The translations under genes were made by a program, and so were the position numbers. This document shows positions 31,953 through 38,082 of a DNA stretch of 41,771 bases, piece by piece. This DNA comes from a virus, in the IMG/VR virus record IMGVR_UViG_3300030406_003074, positions 1 through 41,771 of that record; one strand, written 5' to 3'. How positions within the stretch are numbered: the first letter of the stretch is position 1; each line of letters opens with the position of its first letter. A model generated the notes under the pieces. It searched no databases. It was not told the origin of the DNA and was given only the letters and a program-made list of their open reading frames with translations.

Positions 31953-32600
31953 TTACTCATCTCCTTCTACTACCACACCTTGTTTTATCATTAAATGATT
32001 TAGCCTATCTGTTAAAATATTAATTTCTCCAACTATCTCAATTGCCTCATTGGTAGCCGACTTATTATCCGCTAAGGTGGGCGGTTTAATAAGCCATCCG
32101 GCAGAAACCAAACTAGTAACATCTTCTTTTGTTAGGGTAGTAAGTGGGCCGGACTTAGTTAGTTTTGGCATTCTAGGAATAAAGGCCTTGAACTCTAAGC
32201 CATGTTGTTCTGCTAGGATTTGTTGTTGAAGCATCTCCATTTGTCTATGAATACCGGCATGTTTAGGACAATAAGTTCCTCTCATTGGCCTACCTTTAGT
32301 GACATGTGTTAGTGGAATTGGTGGTCTCATATAGTCTCCACTTTCCCAAATGTGGTGAGTTCCACAAACTACGCAGCGTTCTTTGAGATTAAACTTGTAG
32401 CCGTATTTTATCTTCAAAAAAGATTTTCTTTCCGGACTTAATACTTTAGTCAATTCCTTCAATTGCTTCTTTGGTTTGATATTCATGCACTTGTATTCTT
32501 CTACAGGGCCACTTGCTCTTGCTCTTTGTAGTGGTGGCAAGAATGCAGATGGCGCATTTGTGTTCATCGGTTGTCCTATTAAACTTGGTTGTTGAAACAT
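31953..32600 (-). CDS. Zinc-binding virion-operon protein
   Basis: A 215-residue protein with GAGAGAGTAAA before its ATG. A metal-binding site is suggested by CVVCGTHH (residues about 77-84) and, about 30 residues on, CPKHAGIH, giving a Cys/His zinc-finger arrangement. The N-terminus is proline-rich and the C-terminus helical (NEAIEIVGEINILTDRLNHL). It could bind DNA ends, the portal or terminase components; none of this is shown by the sequence. Confidence 0.65.
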   Translation of the reverse strand: MFQQPSLIGQPMNTNAPSAFLPPLQRARASGPVEEYKCMNIKPKKQLKELTKVLSPERKSFLKIKYGYKFNLKERCVVCGTHHIWESGDYMRPPIPLTHVTKGRPMRGTYCPKHAGIHRQMEMLQQQILAEQHGLEFKAFIPRMPKLTKSGPLTTLTKEDVTSLVSAGWLIKPPTLADNKSATNEAIEIVGEINILTDRLNHLMIKQGVVVEGDE

Positions 32601-32601
32601 T

Positions 32602-33006
32602 TTACTCTCTCCATTGGCTTTCTTTCATTGTTAAAACGACAGTGGGTATAGTTTTATGCCCCGCTAGTCCTCTTATGTGAGAACGAAGGTGTCCTGCTAC
32701 TAATATTCTATCAAATATAGAACCATTATTATTTAGTAATTCTATCACTACAACAGGTTCTATTTCTTTCATATTTCTAAATAATTCTTTTGTTTCTTCT
32801 TGCATATTAGAATCGTATCTGCTTCTTAGAGTTTTATCTATAAATCTTTTATTAGGTATTACCATTAGTGGATAATTAGGCTCGTATTTTTCTTCATACT
32901 GCTCATTGTCATATGCCTTTACATTAAAATCGCTAGGCATAAGGTCTAACCAATCATCATCGTCAATGTAATAGTTTGGGATTGATTTTAGAACATTTTT
33001 CCACAT
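32602..33006 (-). CDS. ParB/sulfiredoxin-fold protein
   Basis: A 134-residue protein from ATG 33006 (TTG 33015 overlaps the previous stop and is less likely). After the MWKNVLKS start and an acidic run (YIDDDDWLDLM), the second half follows the ParB N-terminal domain: EPVVVIELLNN, then DRILVAGHLRSHIRGLAGHK and TIPTVVL. GHLRS stands where ParB has the GERR nucleotide-binding box, so CTP binding is uncertain. ParB-like domains also occur in phage DNA modification and nuclease proteins. It follows the GTPase gene by an overlap of a few bases. Confidence 0.68.
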   Translation of the reverse strand: MWKNVLKSIPNYYIDDDDWLDLMPSDFNVKAYDNEQYEEKYEPNYPLMVIPNKRFIDKTLRSRYDSNMQEETKELFRNMKEIEPVVVIELLNNNGSIFDRILVAGHLRSHIRGLAGHKTIPTVVLTMKESQWRE

Positions 33007-33011
33007 AGTAA

Positions 33012-33674
33012 TCAATAGTCCTTTATCATTGTTGTAACTCCCCTGTAAACCATTTCGGGTTGTGATTTAGCCGATACGATATACTTGAAAGTAGGTATGC
33101 CTTTGTCATTTAACCTTTGCATCCCATATTTAAAAGGCTCGAAGATAGGATGGTCTTGTATTTCCCCTTCATGAGAATATTTCTTACCCCATAAATCATA
33201 TTTGTTTGCCCAAATTCCAATACCCATAGGATAGTCTGCTTCCTTTTTCTTTTTTCCATCGGGCCATGTAGAAGAACAAATTGCATCTACCAAAAATTTC
33301 CAAGCAAGTTGGTGGTCTAAATTAGCAGAACTTTCTAGATGTCTATGGTCTATCATAAATATAATGTAATTTACTTTACGCCGACGCATATCCTTTACCC
33401 ATTCTTTCCAATAGAAAGATTCTCCTCCAACATCTGCCGTCTTGAGAGTATGAGTCTCACCATCTAACTTAATAGTTTTTCTAGTTCCTCTGTGTAGGCC
33501 AACAGTCCTTTTCTTAATATCGGGAACTTCTCCCCTAGTTCTAAGTTGATGATGTAAAGTAGTTTTACCTACTTTTGTTGCACCATAAACTCCAAAATTA
33601 ATCGCATGTATTCTTTTGTAAAAAGCAATCGCCGCTTCTGTAATTACAATAGCGAAACCTGCGAGGACTGACAC
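33012..33674 (-). CDS. Membrane-anchored Arf/SR-beta-like small GTPase
   Basis: A 220-residue protein starting at GTG 33674, six bases after GGGTGAT. All G motifs are present. G1 is GATKVGKTT (31-39), a Thr at 57 fits G2, and G3 is DVGG (81-84), as in Arf, Sar and G-alpha. G4 is NKYD (157-160) and G5 is SAK (201-203). The residue after DVGG is Glu, where related GTPases carry the catalytic Gln, so hydrolysis may be slow or differently catalysed. The first 18 residues are hydrophobic (LAGFAIVITEAAIAFY), a signal-anchor before the G domain as in the SRP receptor beta subunit. Two membrane-protein genes precede it. The function in the virus is unknown. Confidence 0.88.
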   Translation of the reverse strand: MSVLAGFAIVITEAAIAFYKRIHAINFGVYGATKVGKTTLHHQLRTRGEVPDIKKRTVGLHRGTRKTIKLDGETHTLKTADVGGESFYWKEWVKDMRRRKVNYIIFMIDHRHLESSANLDHQLAWKFLVDAICSSTWPDGKKKKEADYPMGIGIWANKYDLWGKKYSHEGEIQDHPIFEPFKYGMQRLNDKGIPTFKYIVSAKSQPEMVYRGVTTMIKDY

Positions 33675-33680
33675 ATTTAA

Positions 33681-33899
33681 TCACCCAAAGGTATGATTCC
33701 AAGCATCTCTGCAAACTTCTAATATCCATCCTAGAATATTAATATCGAAAACACCTAGTATGTTTCCTATTAGAAAACCCGACAAAGCGGCACAAGTTCC
33801 CCAAAAGTAGGCTCTAAATTTTAGAAACCAAATATCAGCAGAGTGCGCTCTCTGTAGGTCATATGCCATTGCGCTTTCATCGAATCCGGTAAAAACCAA
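33681..33899 (-). CDS. Small membrane protein next to the GTPase
   Basis: Best start is TTG 33899, five bases after GAGGTGA, giving 72 residues; an in-frame TTG at 33920 lies before that signal. One or two hydrophobic segments (residues about 27-55, WGTCAALSGFLIGNILGVF and INILGWILEV) form a membrane hairpin or one helix plus a surface helix. No family is recognised. Its tight spacing to the GTPase gene suggests joint function. Confidence 0.6.
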   Translation of the reverse strand: MVFTGFDESAMAYDLQRAHSADIWFLKFRAYFWGTCAALSGFLIGNILGVFDINILGWILEVCRDAWNHTFG

Positions 33900-33909
33900 A
33901 GGTTTCACC

Positions 33910-34305
33910 TCACTGTTCAATAGCCGCTAAAAATTCGTTTCCTATTCCTTCTGCTTCCATCTGAGAAACAAACTGTGGTTGAGTATTATATGTTGTAGTA
34001 TAATTCTTCATTGTTTCTCGGATTTTTTGCTTCTGTTCTTCTTCCTTTCTCTTTTGTGCCCAAAAGTGACTCACTCTTCTATCCAACAGATACATTTCTA
34101 TCTTTTCATTTAAGGCTAAATCAAAGATTGCCTTTAGAATCATAATAGAACCTACTGTTATCAGTCCGAATAAAGTCGCATGTGCCAAAGTGGTATATGG
34201 GAAATTTGTTCCATAGTTAGCGTAAAAGAAAACATTCGCTCCGCTAACTGTTCCTACGAATAGGATAGTCATAACTAATCTTGTGTCGTGTGCTAGTGCT
34301 GGCAT
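33910..34305 (-). CDS. Two-pass membrane protein with charged cytoplasmic tail
   Basis: A 131-residue protein with GAGGTTTTTACT before its ATG. Hydrophobic segments at about 10-29 (LVMTILFVGTVSGANVFFYA) and 40-63 are followed by a basic/acidic coiled region (WAQKRKEEEQKQKIRETM). It is the first of three consecutive membrane-linked genes, the third being the GTPase. The tail could be the site of interaction with that GTPase; this is inference from order. Confidence 0.65.
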   Translation of the reverse strand: MPALAHDTRLVMTILFVGTVSGANVFFYANYGTNFPYTTLAHATLFGLITVGSIMILKAIFDLALNEKIEMYLLDRRVSHFWAQKRKEEEQKQKIRETMKNYTTTYNTQPQFVSQMEAEGIGNEFLAAIEQ

Positions 34306-34315
34306 AGTAAAAACC

Positions 34316-34642
34316 TCAGTTGAATTCTACGGAAACTGCATGTCTTGTAGTGCCATCCGGACTTCCTGCACTGTTTGTAATTTCAAGATAAAGTCCTTCT
34401 CTAGCCAAAACTCCGTGCATATCGTATTCTATATTGCTTACCGATTGCGACCCTTCAACAACTACCCTAGCCAATTCAGTATTTCCTGTTAAAGTAGAAT
34501 CTTTTGAGTCAAAAACTTTGACTGTTACAACATCCGGCCCACCGGCAAAAATGCTGAAATGTATGCTCTTTAATTTACAAGGATGTGCCGCTACTACTGC
34601 GCTAGCCGTCAATACTCCGCTTGACCTACAAGAGTCTACCAT
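34316..34642 (-). CDS. Small beta-sandwich virion protein
   Basis: A 108-residue protein with GGAGAG upstream of its ATG. Strands such as KLKSIHFSIFAGGPDVVTVK, ARVVVEGSQSVSNIEYDMH and LYLEITNSAGSPDG suggest a jelly-roll or Ig-like sandwich. In the head region such proteins are often decoration or minor capsid proteins. The 49 bases before it hold no gene or obvious promoter. Confidence 0.6.
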   Translation of the reverse strand: MVDSCRSSGVLTASAVVAAHPCKLKSIHFSIFAGGPDVVTVKVFDSKDSTLTGNTELARVVVEGSQSVSNIEYDMHGVLAREGLYLEITNSAGSPDGTTRHAVSVEFN

Positions 34643-34691
34643 AATATTCTCTCCGTATGTCCGTAGTTCCGATGATACTTGAAGATGTTGG

Positions 34692-35075
34692 TCATTCAGA
34701 ATCTTCAGATTCTTCTACAACTTCTTCAGTTTTCGTTGGAACTACTGCTTCTTTTGCCTTCTTTGCTGCTTTCTTAGCAGTATTTTTAGCCCTAGTAGTT
34801 ACTTTAGGCTTAGGCAAAAGCGCACTTGCTACTTCTTTTCCTGTCGGAACTCCTTCTAGTTTTAGAATTCTAGCAGACAAAACTAGTAGTCTATCATCTA
34901 GACTCTCTAATTCTTCCCTATCGGACTCTTCAAAAGTAATGAGAAGGTTGGGGTCTTCCATTCTAAGTAGACCTTTTAGTGCGGAGATTTCACAAGAAAC
35001 TTCTCTTGTGATTTCTTCTCGCCCAACTCTCAACCTTCCCATTACAGAAGACTCACTAAGAATAATCTTAGCCAA
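34692..35075 (-). CDS. Head-region protein with a histone H1-like tail
   Basis: A 127-residue protein starting at TTG 35075, after GAGGTGA. The N-terminal 85 residues are a compact mixed domain (RLRVGREEITREVSCEIS, LESLDDRLLVLSARILKLEG). The tail is Lys/Ala-rich (TRAKNTAKKAAKKAKEAV) and ends in acidic residues. The basic part resembles the linker-histone or HU-like tails that bind DNA. A DNA-condensing internal head protein or a capsid-bound factor are both possible. Confidence 0.6.
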   Translation of the reverse strand: MAKIILSESSVMGRLRVGREEITREVSCEISALKGLLRMEDPNLLITFEESDREELESLDDRLLVLSARILKLEGVPTGKEVASALLPKPKVTTRAKNTAKKAAKKAKEAVVPTKTEEVVEESEDSE

Positions 35076-35085
35076 CTATTTCACC

Positions 35086-35442
35086 TCAAAGGTTTCCGTA
35101 AACTCTTACTCTAACTGCGCCAACATCGTCAGAATTTGAAGCAGAAGCATTAGTTCCATCAAAGTCGGTAGCGACTATTTGGAAAGAACTTGAAGATTCA
35201 TATGCACCAGCAGTAGATAGTTCTACTGTAGCCAAAAATCCTGAGTTACCAATACCTTTTTCTTGTCCTGTAATTATTACGCAATTAATAGTAGAAAGTC
35301 CTAGAGAAGACGCAGATACTTCCTCACCAGCCGCAGTGTGACTAGTAATGTCAATAACTGCATCTACGAAATACTCATCTCCGGAAACTCTCGGCCTTGT
35401 CTGTCCTTTATGGTCAGCCAACAATGTTACAGTGTGTGTCAA
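35086..35442 (-). CDS. Capsid decoration-like protein
   Basis: A 118-residue beta-rich protein starting at TTG 35442, after GAGGTG. It directly follows the major capsid gene in transcription order, the usual place for a head decoration protein. Its strands (YFVDAVIDITSHTAAGEEVS, CVIITGQEKGIGNSGFLATV, GAVRVRVYGNL) fit a small beta barrel. No sequence family is claimed. Confidence 0.6.
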   Translation of the reverse strand: MTHTVTLLADHKGQTRPRVSGDEYFVDAVIDITSHTAAGEEVSASSLGLSTINCVIITGQEKGIGNSGFLATVELSTAGAYESSSSFQIVATDFDGTNASASNSDDVGAVRVRVYGNL

Positions 35443-35452
35443 TTAAAACACC

Positions 35453-36817
35453 TCACTGAATGTTGGTAATCTTACCTTGACCCTTAAAGAATGAACAACC
35501 CATTTCACCAATAGTGCGGTAAAGTGCTTGGTTTCCTAGACGGCCAACACCGAATGGGTTTCCGTTAGTAATACCATCTTCAAAGTATTGTGTAGGTTTC
35601 ATAACAGATAGCCATAGATGGTCTGTGTCAAGGAATAGCAAGTCACTTAGTTTTGTGGTTGCGTTTCCTGTAGTAGCCATATCCTTACAAGGAATTAGTG
35701 GGATATCGTAGTATGTTGCTACTCTAAATCCAACTTCTGCGCCCTTTACTCCACGAACACCATTTACGGTAGGAACTATTTCCTTTCTGTCCATGAATCT
35801 TTCTTGGCTCTGTAGCAAATCTGCAACTGCTTGAATAGTGTCGTATCCTGTTAGAATAACCTTTGGAGAACCGCCAGCAATTCGTAGGTTGCGAATCATA
35901 TTATTCAATAGTGTTAGAGTTAGTGAACGAACATCTCCACTAGCATATCCGCTTCCAAAGTCTACTTCTGCATCTAGGAAAGAGGCAGCACTAAATCTCT
36001 CATCACCAAAAATCTTACCCAAGTTGTTTGATGCAGTTGTAGTATCGGTTGCAATAACTCCGCCATCAATAGCCAAAAGTTCTGCTCGGCTAGTAATAAT
36101 CTTGTTTAGAGAAGTGTAGTTTCTCTCGATGTTTTCTAGACGACCTGTAGATTGGTTTGTTGATTCACCATAATGCTCTAGTGGCATTAGTAGCATCATG
36201 TTCTGTGCTTCTGCGTGAGCAATTCCCATGTCTTCACGAAGTTGCGCTCTGATATCTCCAATACCGTCATCAATTGCTGCCATCTCCATTGCCAATTCGC
36301 TGAAATCAAATTGATGTGCAACAGTCTTTGGACTCATAAACAATTGTGCGTATGTTGGAGCCATAGAACCTAGACCGTCTGCTGCGGTAGATAGTCCAGC
36401 ATTTTCTGGAACGCCACCAATAGCGTCTGCTGCCGGTGCATCTTCTCCAATACCGGAGTTTGCTAGGTCTGAATCATTTACGATTGCTTCTGCTAGAGTG
36501 TTTCCGGAGCCACCAAAAGGTCTGCTCTTTAGAACTCTCCATCCGGAAGCGGTGTATGGTCTCTTTGAAATCATTGATAGTGCGTTTACTTCACGGTTTA
36601 ACATAGACCAAACTTTTTGTCCGTAAAGAACATTGTAAAGTCCGGTTGTAGTGCTAATTCCTGTAACTCCCGATGCCGCAGTATCAGCGATATCGTGAGC
36701 AGTGTGTAATCCTTGAACTACTCCTGCTTGCTTTAGAATGTCGTTGCCGCCATATGCGCCACCGATTCCGTATGTCTGTGCTTCTAAGTCTCTAATTGTG
36801 TTTACATATCCTGCCAT
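35453..36817 (-). CDS. HK97-fold major capsid protein
   Basis: A 454-residue protein, ATG with GAGGGGTGAT upstream, directly after the protease-scaffold gene. Features fitting HK97-type capsid proteins are an N-terminal arm, a long helix region (ELAMEMAAIDDGIGDIRAQL), KVILTGYDTIQAVADLL in the P-domain-like core, and a basic/aromatic end (FKGQGKITNI). The codon and base use is richer in G+C than its neighbours (more CGT, CGA, GCG and CCG), common for the most abundant virion protein. The call rests on size, order and pattern. Confidence 0.85.
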   Translation of the reverse strand: MAGYVNTIRDLEAQTYGIGGAYGGNDILKQAGVVQGLHTAHDIADTAASGVTGISTTTGLYNVLYGQKVWSMLNREVNALSMISKRPYTASGWRVLKSRPFGGSGNTLAEAIVNDSDLANSGIGEDAPAADAIGGVPENAGLSTAADGLGSMAPTYAQLFMSPKTVAHQFDFSELAMEMAAIDDGIGDIRAQLREDMGIAHAEAQNMMLLMPLEHYGESTNQSTGRLENIERNYTSLNKIITSRAELLAIDGGVIATDTTTASNNLGKIFGDERFSAASFLDAEVDFGSGYASGDVRSLTLTLLNNMIRNLRIAGGSPKVILTGYDTIQAVADLLQSQERFMDRKEIVPTVNGVRGVKGAEVGFRVATYYDIPLIPCKDMATTGNATTKLSDLLFLDTDHLWLSVMKPTQYFEDGITNGNPFGVGRLGNQALYRTIGEMGCSFFKGQGKITNIQ

Positions 36818-36829
36818 TTAAATCACCCC

Positions 36830-37510
36830 TCAATTTCCAGCAAGCCTGTTCAAGTCGGCCCAAGACATATTTGCTACTTCATCCATAGATGGTAGTTCAA
36901 CAGATTTTGGTTGCTGAGATTTGAGAATAGTTTCTTTTTCTACAGTAAAGGACTTTCGCAATTCTGCTAGTTCTTCCTTTAGTGCGGAGACTTCGCTCTT
37001 TGCGTCATAGTTTTGCTTTGCGATAATATCTGTTCTTGCAGATACTTCGCTCTTGAATCTTGTCTCGAAAGACTTTGCTAGATTTTCATATGCAATCTTT
37101 TCTAGTTGTTCTGCTCTAAATTCACGGTATGCCTTCTCGATGTTCTCCGGAGAAAGGTTTAGTGAAGAAATTTCGTCATTTCCAAAGGACTTGACTACTG
37201 TTTGTGGTTGGTGGCGTGGATTTCCGTTGTCAATTACTATACGGTCTGCTACATCTCCGATTTCTACTCCGGCTCCGTCTACTGTTGGAACAAGAGCCTT
37301 TGCTTCTTCATCCATGTATTCTCCTGCCATAGTTTCCTTCATGTCCATAGTTTCCTTCATGTCCATCATTTCTTCATCCTTCTTATCCATGTTTCCGCCA
37401 TACATTTTTTCATCTGTAGGCTCCATCATTTCTTCTTCCTTTCTCAAAGAGTTGACTTCCTCTAGTAGAGTGTCAAGTTCTCCAAGTGCTTTTTCTAGTT
37501 TTTCACTCAT
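36830..37510 (-). CDS. Nested scaffold protein from an internal start
   Basis: In-frame ATG 37510, with GAGGG about seven bases upstream, could start a separate 226-residue scaffold from the C-terminal half of the protease gene, as lambda Nu3 is made inside gene C. Residue 178 of the protease gene becomes Met1 (MSEKLEKALGELD). Internal start use is predicted only from the Shine-Dalgarno match and domain boundary. Confidence 0.5.
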   Translation of the reverse strand: MSEKLEKALGELDTLLEEVNSLRKEEEMMEPTDEKMYGGNMDKKDEEMMDMKETMDMKETMAGEYMDEEAKALVPTVDGAGVEIGDVADRIVIDNGNPRHQPQTVVKSFGNDEISSLNLSPENIEKAYREFRAEQLEKIAYENLAKSFETRFKSEVSARTDIIAKQNYDAKSEVSALKEELAELRKSFTVEKETILKSQQPKSVELPSMDEVANMSWADLNRLAGN

Positions 37511-38041
37511 AATTTTTCCCTCATTATCTTGCTTCAAAATATCAAATTTCGCTTCGGGATTGATGCCCTTTTCGCATATGGTTACTTCATGTAATTCCAA
37601 CTTACTGATTTCGCTATATTCACCTAATTCAGCATGTTGTTTTTTTACTTTCTGTAATGCCTGTCCTCCTATGCTAAAAGACCTCAATGTTCCTTTGCGA
37701 ATTCCTCTTCCAATTTCTTTTGCCTTTTCTATGTCATCTCTTAATTTTATTACTACAAAAAACCCAACATCATCAACTTCTGTTTTCCATAGTTTTCCAT
37801 TTTTATCTCGGTATGATTTTACTACTTCTCCAACTTGCACATTTGAATGATTTGTCATTACATTTCTAAACTTTGCATTCTCCATGTATTTTTCTACTGC
37901 ATCTTCTAGTGCTTTGAGTGTGATTAAATCATTTTGCTTGTCAACGATTTCTATGCTTGCATATCCCCCAATCATTAAATCGCTTTGGCTTTTGAGTATG
38001 TGAAAGTCCATATCACTCTTTGCAATAACTGCACTTCCCAT
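36830..38041 (-). CDS. Head maturation protease fused to scaffold
   Basis: A 403-residue protein from ATG 38041 (an in-frame TTG at 38050 lies within the Shine-Dalgarno region). Residues 1-165 are a prohead protease of the HK97/U35 type: GGYASIEIVDKQND, H65 in MTNHSNVQVG, and S123 in LRSFSIGGQA, with LELHEVTICEKGINPEAKF. The second half is acidic, helical, Met/Glu-rich scaffold sequence (EKLEKALGELDTLLEEVNSL) with a C-terminal helix ending SMDEVANMSWADLNRLAGN. An internal start at 37510 would make the scaffold alone. The protease would cleave scaffold and capsid arms during head maturation. Confidence 0.88.
   Translation of the reverse strand: MGSAVIAKSDMDFHILKSQSDLMIGGYASIEIVDKQNDLITLKALEDAVEKYMENAKFRNVMTNHSNVQVGEVVKSYRDKNGKLWKTEVDDVGFFVVIKLRDDIEKAKEIGRGIRKGTLRSFSIGGQALQKVKKQHAELGEYSEISKLELHEVTICEKGINPEAKFDILKQDNEGKIMSEKLEKALGELDTLLEEVNSLRKEEEMMEPTDEKMYGGNMDKKDEEMMDMKETMDMKETMAGEYMDEEAKALVPTVDGAGVEIGDVADRIVIDNGNPRHQPQTVVKSFGNDEISSLNLSPENIEKAYREFRAEQLEKIAYENLAKSFETRFKSEVSARTDIIAKQNYDAKSEVSALKEELAELRKSFTVEKETILKSQQPKSVELPSMDEVANMSWADLNRLAGN
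37328..37363 (-). repeat. Two tandem 18-base repeats in the scaffold
   Basis: Perfect tandem duplication (37328-37345 and 37346-37363), encoding the hexapeptide MKETMD-type unit twice. It keeps the frame and is probably a recent replication slip. Confidence 0.9.
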
Positions 38042-38070
38042 TTTCCTCAACCCCTTGTTTTTTAGATTTG

Positions 38071-38080
38071 GTATTTAAGC
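38071..38080 (-). promoter_or_regulatory. Possible archaeal TATA box for the protease-capsid genes
   Basis: The - strand reads GCTTAAATAC in the 41-base gap between ligase and protease, close to the archaeal TATA consensus. It lies about 30 bases before ATG 38041, which would give a very short leader that still includes GAGG. AT-rich DNA makes chance matches common. Confidence 0.4.
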
Positions 38081-38082
38081 GT

